From Ciona savignyi (lineage: Eukaryota > Chordata > Ascidiacea > Phlebobranchia > Cionidae), in contig CH001698.1 of assembly GCA_000149265.1 (NCBI GenBank), positions 886,316 to 950,315 on the forward strand: DNA of 64,000 bases, written 5' to 3'. A program made the translations under genes and the position numbers. Below the pieces are notes generated by a model. The model made no database searches and was not told where the DNA came from. It worked only from the letters and a program-made list of their open reading frames with translations. Positions 38,201-51,500 of this stretch are shown one piece after another; the stretch's first letter is position 1, and each line of letters begins with the position of its first letter.

Positions 38201-41200
38201 CTATTTTAATCTTTTAGAAATTGCAGTGTTATCCGAGCTGCACAATAGATATATTCTGGCTGCAATTCTAACCTAGAATTTTAAACTGCTCTGAAATAGA
38301 CTTGTGAGGTATTATGGAGCTGTGTATAGTTGTGTTTCCACAGCCAATTTGAAGCAGCTAATCTTTCAAGTGCTTTTTCCGAGTGCCCAGTTTCAGTCAG
38401 TGGATGCTGTATCTCTCGAAAAAAGACATTTTGGGTTCCAATTAAATTTCTTAAAAAAACAAGACAACAACATGATTATACTTAAAATGTGTGTATTTAT
38501 AAAACCCAGGACAACCTGTATATCCAGTCTGTCACACAAGCTGAGAAATGCCAAGAGATTCCCGCAATTGTAATCTTTATTTATTTCAATCTTATAACAT
38601 TTCTCCTTACTTGCATTTGTGTTTCTTTTAAACATTTCTGTTTGTTATGCAGCAAGTTCTACAGCAGTCAAAACAAATACAACCTTGGTGTTAAAACCGC
38701 GCAGAAATTTTGTCAACTCATCGTTGTCGAACATAAATTTAGAAAATTTCAAGGTAAGATATAAATTGTATTCATGACCCAAAGTCTTTTAGCTTAAAGG
38801 TGCAAGCCAAATACCAGTATGTTAAGTCTTGGTCCACATGTGTGAAAGTTTTGACTGCCAGAGCCAAGTCCAAATTTCATGCATTAATATTGAACTTGCC
38901 CTTTAACATAATATATACTTAATGATTTACAAAGCCGTCCGTATAATGATCACACAAGGGATGTGTATAAACCATTTTTTCTATAACTTTTATTTTATGA
39001 CATCTCAAAACATATGCATTTCACCGGTCATGTTTCATAAAAAACATTGGATAATATTATCGATTTAAAGATAATCAGTTTATTCAGTATAATAAAACAC
39101 CACTAAGACAAAATTATGTATTTTAAAATCATGTATTAAAGACAAAATTATGTATAAATAATATATATGTTCTATCTAAGTATGTATAAACCTGAATTGT
39201 TGTTCTTATCGAATGTTTGGAATGTTAATTTAAAAATATGTTCGCCAACTCTATTTGAAACAGTTTTCTTTTTCCCTTTTAATTAAAAATCATTTAAAAA
39301 GGGATTCCCGAATTCTAGATTTAAAAATGCTATTCTAAAATGATGTTAGAATAGTGAATTACGTTAACTTGTAATATTCCTTATAGAGATGTGAGTAATT
39401 GTAAGCACCAGTTTAAATAACAGTAGAATTACCACGATCGGGATATTAGCATTCTTTAAGAACGGTAGTATTTATAAGTAAAACACTATTTGTAGAGCCG
39501 TTGTGAATACTTTTGTTTCGTTTATATTTTCCCACCATGATGGAGTTGTAGAGTTTGTTGTCATCCCGGGTAATGCATAGAATTTAGCAAAAATGTTTGA
39601 CAAACATCCTCCGAAATCGTAGTGTACAGTGTGTGTGGCTGCTACTAATAGTCAACCTTTGCTGTGGCTGTGAAAGATTAGTAAAGTTCTGGTCGGTGCA
39701 AGGATTTGAAATCGGAAGCCAACAAACGAATTTACCTCCCGTTTTTTTTACAGAATGAAACTGGGAAAGCAATCTTCACTGCCTCAAAATTAATCCCATC
39801 CGAACCATCCTCTAAACCCATGGTCCCTGATCCCATTTCCTCTATCCGCCCCACTGTTCATATTACGAACAGTGGGTTTGTTCCTCTTCCTGATACTGAA
39901 CGTGTCCTCAGTCTTTGTGCTCGTCCATTGACTCCTGAATCATTTGTCGGCAAACCAGGCCACATAACCAGCATTCGACAAGTCCCAAGTCCCTTCTCCA
40001 TACCAGCATACACAGATTCCGGAACTATAAATCGAGTGTCGGTCACCACATCATACTCGCACCCAATAACAGTCAGTTCCTCCAAAGAGCAAAATCGAAC
40101 TTCTCAATCATCCAAGACATTGATATTATCACAACCTGCAGAAACTAATACCAACACTATAAAAGAAATTTCGCTTCATACACAAAGAGTGAATGCCATG
40201 AACTCGTTGCCCCAACTTACTCCGAGGGTGAGTTTCACAACTTCAGTGATGACCCCCTCCACAACATACACGGTGACGAAAACCCCTCCTTTTCGACCCC
40301 GGTATCGATCATCGTCAAACCTACCTCATCGGCTCAGGAGCTAAAGCTCGAAGCTCAGAAAATCAACAACGTGCCAGGCAGGAATATCTTCGAACAGTTC
40401 AGCCCACCAATGCTTCAAACACCCTTAAGCACACATATCCCCATAGCTGCATCTCCAGTTGCACCAGGAAAATTAACAGTAGCAGGTATGGCAAAGTATT
40501 GGAGTCAGCTGTTCTTTTGTAGTATCTTGTAATTATAGCTAAAATTACCCGTGTTTTACCCCCTGAAAATCTAATCCAAATTTACCCCTGTTTATCCAGG
40601 CACGAAAAGAAGCCATTCCATCACTCCACCCAGCTTTTCCTACTCCTCTTCACCCCACACAAGATGGCCGACCCCGAACTCTCCTTCCCCAGCTAAAAAG
40701 ACAAGAACTTTGGCTGAAATCAAAGCTCAGATGAAAGCACGAAAGGCGGCAGCAGCCAGCAACACAAGGTACCAGTAATGTCATATTAAGTAAAGCAGGT
40801 CATTTCGAAATCTAGAATTGTTAATATGCCAAAAACGATTTGTGTACAAGTACACAAAACTATAACAGAATTTATAGTAAACTGAATGCATTACAGCCAT
40901 TATTAACCAGCAAAGTACCTGTAGCTGTTAAAAGTATTTATAAATATAGTATAACAATATTACAAAACAAAAATGCATCCAACAGGCCACAATTGTTGCC
41001 TGTCCAAGCACAGGGAGTAGTTGCAAACACCGCTTCCCATATTTTCTCTGCAACCACTTTCCCTGTCTACTTTCCGGTCGTCTCTGAGCAGTGCTCGAAA
41101 GTGGCCGCTGCAATTCCGGCTTCCCGTCACACTACCCCCGGATATGTAAGGGTGAACGCAACTTTACCCCTGGAAAAGGTTCAGTGGATCAGCCATCCTG

Positions 41201-44200
41201 GAACACCTCAAGGGCCAAGAGCTCAGGCACCCAAACTTGTTTCAATACCAAAATCAACAGTGGTGCACAACCACAATGTGGTGGGACCTGCACAAATTAT
41301 AAAACCCAATCACCAGGTGAGGTTAGGTCTTGTGCTTATTTCCTTGTACTTTTGTCATTATCATCACCACTACTGAAAAAAAGTTTAAAAATTCTTAACT
41401 ATCAGCTTACAAGTTTCCATTACCTTTATTTACTTATTATTTAATTCTGATATTATCAGTCTTACCAATCTATTTGATGTGCAGTTTTTTATTATATTTT
41501 ACCCCTGGAATCAATTGTATGGCACAAGATGACCAGTACACTTTATAATCGGTGATGCCATAGTGTTTTAATTGGCCTTTTGTACAGGTTGTACCACCTA
41601 TCAGCAAAGACACACCTACAACAAAAAAAACTGTACAAAACTCTGTAAACCAAAAAGGGAAGATTATATTGAAGATTAAAACTGCTGGTTCCGCTATTTC
41701 CTTAAAGGTTGGTTAGTTTTGAATTAAACTGGAAATTTAAATCACCTATACGATTGGTACGTAACATGGCTTTTTAAATCAAAACCAAACAAAAATGTAA
41801 TAGAAGAGTAAGATGAAAAAAATCTGTTTGACAGACAAAACATATATAGAAAGACGCACTTAACAGCGAGGCTAATGGGCCGGACAAAATATAAATAATG
41901 GCAAAACTGCTATACATTTTAAGGTTTAAAACTATCATAATAGCTAGCCTCATGTCCAGGTGGACGCAGATGTAATCAAGAAGGAATTCAATCGCTCCAC
42001 ATCTTCCAATGATGAGGAGCATGAGAGTGAAGAGGAAGACTCCAGATCCGATGATTCTCACGATCATAAAAAACTCTGCAAGAAGAAGAACAAACGAAGC
42101 ATCAGCAGTGGGGGGTCCTCGGATTCGGGGACAGACATCTGCAAGCCGAACAAGAGGTGGTGTCCTGATGACCTGGATACCGGACAACCCGGAATGAGGT
42201 TTCACGAGAGCAAATCTGATCCATCATCCTCCACCTCTGCCACCACGATGCTCGTCAAAGCGAACACAGCATCTCCAGTGTTTGGTGTTTCTCCTTACAG
42301 TGTCAAGTGAGTGGGTGCCCAGTGAAGTCATTTGCTTAATATGTACATAACGCAAACTAAACCAATAATAATTATGGATCCAGGGGTAATAGGTTGAAAC
42401 CAAACCAATACTACGGATACCGATACAGTGTAGCTTGCTTTTTAAGTGGTATTTTTCTCAATGATACATGATTAAACCCTGGTACTATAAAAAGACTGTG
42501 TTATAATGCTTATCTTAAACCTTTTAAATATTTCAGCGTGGCACCGGCGATGACAGAAACACCCTGCCATAGAAGTATCACATCCAGCACATTATTTAAC
42601 CAGAAAACCAATTCCTCGTTTGCATTTAATAACCCTACCAACAACTCTTGGCAGATTAATAAGGTAGGTTGAGAAATTGTTACCTTGTTCTACTAACACT
42701 GCATAAATAAATGACATATTTAAGGAAAGAGTAGGTTAATTTGTATTAAAGTACACCTGACAATTTATTTAACAGGTTTACCCCAATAAAAAAAACAGGT
42801 CCAACTTATCGTATATGTATCTGCACTGTATATTGGTGTTTTTTATTTGCTATTCTTTTATCAACAGCAACCTCTTTTAATGATTATATATTCCTTTACT
42901 TGACATTAAGTAAGTTGATACATTGCATTTTCTAAATATTATCATAACTTAAATAAAAAAAATAGTTTAGTTCATTACGATTAGATATGCATGTCGGTTT
43001 GTTGAATTTTAATTTTATAATGTTTAGTTCATTGTAACCATAATTTCAGTTTGATAATTGTAGATGTGAAAACTGATGTAAACCTAAATTTTCAGTAAAA
43101 ACATATTTTCAAGGGTATTTAATTTAAATATGGAAATTGTATTTTTTATACTAAGTGTAACAAATGTCAGTATTTTTATACATTTTTGCCATAATATTTC
43201 TGTCTTTTTTTAAAAGTCCTTTTAACAGTGGGATTTAACATTAAGAAGATATCAGCTATAATATATATACATTAGAATGTGTATTTGCCCCATATGCTAA
43301 AGCGATTGGTGGTTTCCATGCTTTTAAAATGATGTTTAAACTTAAAGTTAAACGATTGATATGGCAGTGTTTTTACCTAGTTACAAAGTCTTATATGGAT
43401 TTAAAATTGTGTGAACTTAAAATGATGGTTGAAAATTTACTATAAACCTTGCTTAACCCTTTAAAATATTATTATGTTTTTATGGAATCCCTTACAATCT
43501 GAAGGAAACACATTCTGCTTTTTTTCCGCTTTTTTTTCTNNNNNNNNNNNNNNNNNNNNNNNNNNNNNNNNNNNNNNNNNNNNNNNNNNNNNNNNNNNNN
43601 NNNNNNNNNNNNNNNNNNNNNNNNNNNNNNNNNNNNNNNGTCTACATACTCTATTTACCACCAGGAAATCCTCTAAAATATAAAATACAAAAGTCATTAT
43701 AATACAATATTACAATATATATAAAACAGCTAAACACAAGTAGAGCTGAATTGTACTAAAACGCTATGTCACATTCGCTGAACTGAATTATACTAAAAAA
43801 TCTCAGAAGCAGTGTATAAACGAGTAAAAAAACACTAAAAAATTTACAATAAGCTCAGCTGAAAAATATTTTAAGTTAGATGGGCTGATCTGGGCAAAAA
43901 GTGGACCATTGTTTTGGTGATTGGTCAACCAGTAAAAATAACCATCACATCGGTAATGTTATTGGACAGCTATTTTAACCTGTTAATCTTTGACATGCCT
44001 GAATTTAGTTAATGCTCTTTATTAGGTTATCTATCATGTATATAAGTACCATTGGTTGTGTTTCTGTGTTTAGTGTCAAATTTTTATTTCACTGATATTG
44101 TTGTCTTGTGGTCACAGTCAATTGCTGCAAGTTCAACAGTAACTGGCGTTGTGGCAGCAGAACCGATGAATAAACTTATTCGGCCGGCGAGCAAGTTCAG

Positions 44201-45120
44201 ATCAACTAGCAAAGGTATGTTTTTTCTTCCCATGTTATTCCAGCACCTTGATTATTCACACATGATGTTTGCAGTATCTTATATGTAGGGCTGTGGGCAA
44301 TAAAACTGCAATCCTACTCACTGTCATAATATTAAACAAATAAAATTTAATGTTTTAACTGGTGGTGTTTAACAACACTTTGTTAGTTAGTTTGTAACCT
44401 GCTTCTTTAACCTTACAACACCATGGCACATGTATGTATAATGTAAAAAAAAATATCATAACAAGCGCAAAAAGAAAGATTTTAACAGGTAAAAGCTTAC
44501 AAAACATGCAAGAACTGGCGCGTACAAATATGATTCATTCTGATGACTCAGCAGAGGAATCTTCAGATGATGATTCAACAATTATTACAACAACAGCTTC
44601 AGAAAAGGCAAATCATTTTAGATTTTACGTTTTAAAAATCTGCCACATTATGTGTATTATAAGCATTAGCTGCCACTTGTCTGAGTTTAGTACCGGATTT
44701 TTCGATAAATTTTTCAGCAATAAAACACTACCTAGCTATGGTCAAATTGTGCGAGATTTAATTGTCCCTTTCAATGTGGCGCATTTCTATAAACACAATG
44801 TAAACCACTGCAATAATGTGCACCCCAGGAATCTGATAGTGAGAATGAAGCAACCATACCGATAAGAAGATCGGTGCAAACAGCAATTGCCAACCAAACC
44901 AGCCTAAATATGGCTCATAAGCCAAGTTTTAAACAGAATGATGCCCCGAGGTATTGTTTTTTAAATTTATGTGTGAGGATTTCTTTCCATTTTTTTAACA
45001 CTAAGAAATCGATTGATCAAATAGTCCTACTGTGGTGGGTCCTGTCATCAGTTTGAATTTTTTGGACATATCTCCAGCTGTGCACAGTCTGTTGGGTCAA
45101 ACTTAAACCTTGCATACTAA
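32254..45120 (+). CDS. ASXL: ASXL (Additional sex combs-like) Polycomb protein
   Basis: ASXL proteins bind and activate the deubiquitinase BAP1 (PR-DUB), which removes ubiquitin from histone H2A. Exons: 32254-32319, 32482-32573, 33919-34021, 34175-34256, 34483-34601, 34820-34856, 35502-35698, 35952-36125, 36412-37170, 38085-38154, 38653-38753, 39754-40485, 40600-40768, 40986-41316, 41588-41707, 41960-42306, 42537-42663, 44118-44214, 44489-44607, 44829-44950 and, tentatively, 45078-45120. Phases agree if one base is missing near 40300; the model gives about 1335 residues. Exons 1-3 encode the HARE-HTH domain ([37 protein letters not shown]). Exons 7-9 encode the DEUBAD domain ([64 protein letters not shown]). 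Later conserved motifs are TLAEIKAQ and LPLEKVQ. No PHD finger was found at the C-terminus. Confidence 0.9.
39754..40485 (+). other. ASXL: ASXL exon 12 with an apparent one-base deletion
   Basis: The first part reads open as [12 protein letters not shown] to PPFRP and would then stop at about 40342. The second part reads open in another frame ([19 protein letters not shown]) to the donor after 40485. The switch falls at a C4 run (about 40299-40302). Restoring one C gives a single open exon whose exit phase (1) exactly fits the next exon at 40600. No adequate micro-intron is present. Confidence 0.65.
43540..43639. other. Assembly gap of 100 N
   Basis: One hundred unresolved bases lie in the intron between ASXL exons ending at 42663 and starting at 44118. 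A small exon could be hidden in it, although phase continues correctly across the intron without one. Confidence 1.
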
Positions 45121-47052
45121 CTGCAGCCATTCTGTGTTATGGGCTCTTTGGAACAAAAGAATGCATAGATGTTTTGTCCTTTTTTAATTTTTTTGTACCC
45201 AGTTTACCTAAAACAAAAATATGAATTGTAAAATCACAAAATATATTTGAACAAATATATTTGTACCATTAACATGCGTATTTAACAACTAGACTCATTT
45301 TGTGCCAAAATCAAAATAACCCAGTTTACTCCCAAATTTTAAAATTATAATTTTATTATATATTTAATACAAGGTGTAAAGATATAAATAAGTTTAAATA
45401 AAATATACTAAAATGTGGTTGGAAAACCTTGGAAGCTTGTTTAAACAAAAGTATAGGTTTAAGTAAACGTATATTATGCAGTAGAAATGTATTTACAAAT
45501 CGTGGTGGTTGACGCTATTTTTTATTTTATTTCACAGTTGAAGAAAAACTACAAGAAAACCACTTCTTTCAATTCTCTATTTTCTTTAATCGTATGTTTA
45601 TTGTTTCTGTTCTCTCAGTTTTAGGGATCAAGTTTTTACCTGAAAATACTTGAAATTTATTTTGCTACAAAAAAGAGAAAAATCTCTACATTTATAAACA
45701 TGTTTTCTGTAATCAGCCATGTAAGATAGTAATTTAAAACCTTTTTGGATTTTCATTCAAAATTAAAATATTATTTTTAAAAAATTGAAAAACAAATAAT
45801 GATTTGTTTACTGTGGTGATATTTTATTAATATTCACATCTTTGCACATCTCGAAGTACGTTATTTCGCTTTCTTTTGCTCGTCTATGCCATCGTGCGGC
45901 GTCTCTAGATGTTGTTCCTCAGCGCATCGTTCCATGCTTTCTTTGCCGACAAATCCAATCATCACCAACGTCAACAACGTTTGTGGGCAACATTAACGTT
46001 TCATTAAAATAAAAGAAATCCATTTTTATTGTGAAATTTATTGTAAGAATTTATGTCATGTCGGCGCAAAATTGTGACTTTAAAAAGGTCCGATTTGCTT
46101 AAAACCAATATGTGCAAACTGAGACAAGCAAAACAGTTAGGTTTCCAAATTCCCAATCCCTATGTTCCACCCATTATATGTCCGTCTAATCTGTCTTGCG
46201 CCACCGACCGAAGTGTGTTTGTTTATGGTGACTTATTTTCAGTGACGTAACAATGCTAGTAGTGCCGAGCACAACTAACTGGCCTGTAACGCATGACTTG
46301 CACAAGATAACAAAAATGCACAAAAAACTCAAATTTTCGTTTTTGTGTCCGACTGGTTAATCTGGTGGTTAAGTGCGACGCCTCTTAACCGAAGGGTCGC
46401 AGATTCAAAACTCGTCCCTAGCTAATCGGTTGTGTCCTTCAGCAAGGCACTTTACGGACATTGCCTGAACCCAGTGTAATAATGGGTTTTACCAAATTGA
46501 AAGAACATGTGAACCATACACAACACATTGCAATAGCTTCGGCAATCCGACGGCGGGCACGAGGTGATCTGACGATTGCCCGTGTGTTATAGCCTTTTGC
46601 TGAAATTTGCAAGTAAAATGGGTTCGACATATGTGATATTTATTTTTACATCCAACGCGCGGTTAACGTAGTTGTATCCGCTGACGATATTCATGTTTTA
46701 TCCCCAATGAATGGGACAACGGAGGAAGGCTATCACGCAAGCAATCGTTGAAGTACATCGTATTAATAAATGTTGTAGGCTGTGCTTGAGACGTTCTTTT
46801 AGTTGTAGAACCAATGGGCCCTAAATCAATATCCGCTAAGTTCCTTGTACAAGGAAACATTGACTATCCATCGACCAGTTAAGAATCTACAATCTTGTTA
46901 AAAGGCGAAGAAGAACTAACTCATTTAGATTTTTGCGCAGATTCTAGGCTTTAAAACAATCATCTAAACATTAAAAATTTGAATTAAATTTATTTGGCCG
47001 CATGGTGCGTCCGAATCTTTTATTATGGGGAGAATAGGTATGTGTGTGTGTG
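45121..47052. other. Region between ASXL and the LINE
   Basis: AT-rich DNA that should include the ASXL 3' untranslated region, plus a complete family-A SINE at 46345-46600 and a (TG)6 run at 47041-47052 bordering the LINE. The open frame at 46053-46250 shows no domain. No other gene is supported. Confidence 0.4.
46345..46600 (+). repeat. tRNA-derived SINE, family A, full-length copy
   Basis: Starts with the A-box-like TCTGGTGGTTAAGTGCGACG, then TCTTAACCGAAGGGTCGCAG and the B-box-like AGATTCAAAACTCG. A conserved body follows: CGGTTGTGTCCTTCAGCAAG, CACTTTACGGACATTGCC, GGGTTTTACCAAATTGAAAG, ACACATTGCAATAGC, GGCGGGCACGAGGTGATCTG. It is the most complete of at least six copies in the window. Confidence 0.7.
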
Positions 47053-47102
47053 CATTAACACGTTAGCGCTCGTGGAGGAAGGACGTGTCTAGCACAGCGC
47101 TG

Positions 47103-48360
47103 ATGGAAAAACAAAAGTCTTACGTCAAAGCCTTAAAGAGTATCCTAAAGCAAGCCAATGTGGCAGCAAGACCTAACTGTATATGGGGTCAGAACCACAG
47201 AGAACAATTAATAGATCAGCTTTTATTGAAATGTTGGAATCCACCGGAATCAAGCTGACAAGTATAGTTGGAATTGCCCAACGAAGAGGAAATCTAACAG
47301 ACATCACCTGTAAAACAAGAGTTGAAGCTCAGAAAATACGTCAAATGCTGGAGAGAGAAGGGTCAATTAGAGCAACTGAGCTTTACGAAAGTGAATACAT
47401 AAATGTACATGTTAACTGGGTGCCAATCCCAACAACGAATGAAAGTATTAAGTCGGAAATCGAAAGCAAATACGGCCAAGTAATCAACATTTCAAGTAAG
47501 ACGGATCCAAAAGGTCTTCTAACAGGGACGAGAATCGTAACAATGAAAAGGCAACAATTAGAAAAGAAACCAATACCAAGCTACATATACATAGACAATT
47601 GTGAATTTTTGGTGGCGTATAGAGGCCAAGAAGCTACGTGTAAATTCTGCGGACAAATTGGCCACAAACAAGCCGATTGTAAGGATAAGGGAAAGAATTA
47701 TCCACCGCTTACTGATAAGGAGGCCGCAATTAGGGTCACCGCCGATACAAATCATGACGTCACAGCGCTGAACGCCGCAAGGAAGATGGTCAACACAAAA
47801 CCACAACCAGCAAGCTGCAATATAAAACAACCTGAGGCATCGTCAACCCCAAAGAAAACAAGACAAGAGCCGCCGACCACAAGTGCTTCCACGGAAGCTT
47901 TCGAAAACCAACGGACAGCAGACAAAAGACAAAGGTCAAAAGGTTCAACGGACTCCAATGAACCTGACCCGAAAAGTGTTAGCATGCTGTGCAAGAAACG
48001 TACACAGTTAAATGCCTTGCGTGCGGCAAAGAGGGCTTAACAAATGAAGTAAACCCGACATTTCACTGCTGGACGTGTAAAAAGGAATTCAATGTCATTG
48101 AACCATGCTGCACGAGTGAGGATAGATTCCTCGCCGACCAAAAATCAAAGGTCATCCACTGCATATATTGCAACAAAACAATGATAAAAATGCCGTGTTG
48201 CTCGACCTTTCACCTGGAAGATCAGGTTGACGAAGGCACCTTCAACTGTGTCGGCTGCGATAAGCTTTCACTGGAATGTGGCTGCAAACAGTTGAACACC
48301 ATACCACCAAAAACGCTTTCCCGACAATGCACGAACTGCAACAATAAGATTATACACTAG
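47103..48360 (+). pseudogene. LINE ORF1, nucleic-acid-binding protein, frameshifted
   Basis: Starts near 47103 (MEKQKSYVKALKS) and shifts frame by about 47183. It then runs to 48040 with a CCHC knuckle (CKFCGQIGHKQADC) and a polar, Lys/Thr-rich tail. A second frame, overlapping from 47989, continues to 48360 with repeated CxxC pairs (CLACGKEG, CWTCKKEF, CIYCNKT, CVGCDK, CTNCNNK). The two overlap at CLACGK, so they probably form one ORF1 split by a frameshift. ORF1 proteins of this group coat the LINE RNA. The additional treble-clef-like CxxC region is unusual for L1 ORF1. Confidence 0.7.
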
Positions 48361-48542
48361 CGACTGTGACAAAATCATGTGGCGACGCATTGAGAAATCC
48401 GAACCATTTACATTGCGGTTGCGGCATGGAATATGAAGCAGACATCGAAGAAAGGAGTTCGACGATATTAGCAAACTCGGATACCGGTATATTACACTAT
48501 TTATTTTTGTTTTGTTTTGATTAAATTACCAAATCTTTAAGG

Positions 48543-51500
48543 ATAATGCAACTACGAATATCCACACTGTAATGTCGCTGGGATACGAAATCAACTTAAG
48601 CGAAAAACTATACTACATTTTTTAAAAAGTAAACAATCGGAGATAATATTGTTACAAGAAACGCACAGCACGGTGGAAACTGAAAAACTTTGGGAATTGG
48701 AATGGGGTGGCAAAATCGTCTGGTCACATGGTACAGCTAATGCTAGAGGTGTAGCGGTATTATTCACGAAGAATACGCACATTCAAATAAATAACACCAT
48801 TACCGACACGACCGGTAGATATATAATTGCAGAGTGCAGCATAAACTCATATAATATAGCGGTGGGTTGCTTATATGGGCCAAACGCAGACGACCCACGC
48901 TTTTTTGAAGAACTGAGTCTCGAATTGAATAATCTGAACTGTGACAACCTTATTCTTGGTGGAGACTTCAATGTAATACTGGACGATACACTAGATAAGA
49001 TGGGCGGTGCGCCACAACATGGAAATAAACAGGCCCGGAAAGAGCTGCTTCGTCTCATCGAACACCACAGCTTAGCCGACATTTTTAGAATAAAACACCC
49101 CCGCACAAAAAAATTCTCAAGGATACAAAAGCGCCCGTTTGTCGGCACAAGATTGGATTACTTCCTGATCTCAAAGAAATTAACACACAAGTCCGATCAG
49201 TGCGAAATCTCACCAAGTGTCAAAACGGACCACAGTCTCGTATCGGTTAGAATATGTATATCCAATAAAGAACATGGACCCGGGTATTGGAAATTCAATA
49301 ACTCACTCCTGGAACACGAAAAATTTAAATTAGAGACAAAAGCTAACATCATAAACTTTCTTGAAATTAACTCAAACGGCCAAGTAAATGCATTAGTTTT
49401 GTGGGAGGCCCTTAAATGTGTTTTAAGAGGACAAATAATCAAATTTGCAGCCCAGGAAAGCAGACGACGAAAAGATAAGCAAGATAGCATTGTATCTAAA
49501 ATCACGAAACTGGAAACAACTCTGATTACTCAGACAACACAAAGCTCGCAGCGGGAAACAACGGTAGAGGAACTAGAAAGTGCCAAACTTGACCTGGATA
49601 CACTTCGGGAAGAGAAAACCAAAGGAGCCATCCTACGAAGCAAAGTTAATTGGGCAGAAAATGGGGAGAAAAACACTAGATATTTTCTAAGACTTGAAAA
49701 GCGAAGAGCCGAAAAACTAAACATCAGCTCCCTAAAAATTAACGGCAAAATAGAAACTGACGAAAGAACAATACTAGACGAGCTCGGACAACACTTTCAA
49801 AGCCTATACGAGGAAAAACAAGTCAACAGAACCCAACAACAAACCAAGATGAGATCCTTTTTCTCTGGTATCACCGTTCCACAAATAACACCAGCGGAGC
49901 TTTATGAGTGCGAGAAGGATTTATCTGAATCTGAGTTATATCAATCGCTTAAGAACATGAACACGAATAAATCACCCGGGCTTGACGGATTCTCGGCAAG
50001 TTTCTACAAATGTTTCTGGGAGCAGCTGAAGGGCGCGTTTCTAGCAGCAGTGAACTACATGCTTTCGACCAACGGACCGTCAGATATATTCGCCAAGGGA
50101 GCAGTAATTCTACTCCCCAAAAAGAATAAAGACCATCTTTACGCGGAAAACTACCGCCCAATAACATTGTTAAATGTGGACTACAAAATTATTTCCAAGG
50201 CGATTAACAACAGAATAAAACTCCTTTTGCCCAAATTAATCCATAACGACTCAAAATGGGTTTGTCCCTGAGCGCTATATTGGGGACAATACACGCACCC
50301 TCTTCGATATAATTGATTACGCGGACTCGACGAATACAGCTGGCGCTGTACTATCACTAGATATTTACAAAGCCTTTGATACGCTGGATTGGGAATTTTA
50401 TGTTGTTGGCTATGAAACAATTTGGCTTTGGGACCAGAATGACCGGTTGGATTCGATGTCTATACGCATCTTCAAAGGGCACTGTGATTAATAACAACTT
50501 CTTATCACCGAGCTTTAAAATCGCACGCGGCGTTAGACAGGGAGATCCACTGTCCCCGTCCTTATTCGTTTTAAGTATTGAATGCTTGGCGAACAAAATA
50601 AGAGCAAACAACAATATCCCAGGGATAGAGATCGCGAAGAAACAAATCAAGTTATGCATGCTCGCGGATGACACATTGGTTTTCACCGATGGATCTGAAA
50701 ATAGTATATTAAACCTACACGCGGAATTACAGAATTTTGAAGAAATATCTGGCCTGGCAATAAATTACGAAAAATCAAGCGCGTTTTACATCGGCATCAA
50801 ACGTCTGTGTTCCACAAAACCACTGCAAAACATAGGGCTAAAATGGCCAACTGAAGAAATAACATACCTAGGCATTAAAGTGCCTATTAACAAAAACTTC
50901 CCAAAATTTTACGAATATAACCTTAAGGGTTTAATAGAAAAAGTTCAATCAATTCTCGGAGCATGGAAAAGTAGAAATCTATCACTATTAGGAAAAGTGA
51001 CCATCATCAAGAGTCTCGTGATCCCGATATTGTCATACAAAGTGGTGGTTGCGCCAATAGAAATACCCACAGCTTTTATCAAGAAACTGGAAAAAGCCGT
51101 GTACTCGTTCTTATGGGGCTCTAACTGGGAGAGAGCAAAAAGGAACACACTAGTAGCTGATGTGGAAGAGGGTGGAGTCAATATGATTGATATAGCGACA
51201 TACATAACGGCATTGAGATTACGTTGGGTTCGGCAGCTGGTCGACAATGACGTAGAAAAAACTGGAAAAGCATTGAACTGGAGATAACCCCGTTACCGAC
51301 TGTCATCGCTGCACTGTGCGGTAACACATCAATGCAAACTAAATTGTCAAAAAAGATATTTCCTTTACACTCAGTACGATGCAGTGTTATCGCTTGGAGA
51401 GAGTGCTTTAAACACGATACCGCCGATGACTCGACCATCTCAAACTTTCCTCTATGGTTCAATAAACAAGTAAAATTCAAAAACACACCCCATCTTCATG

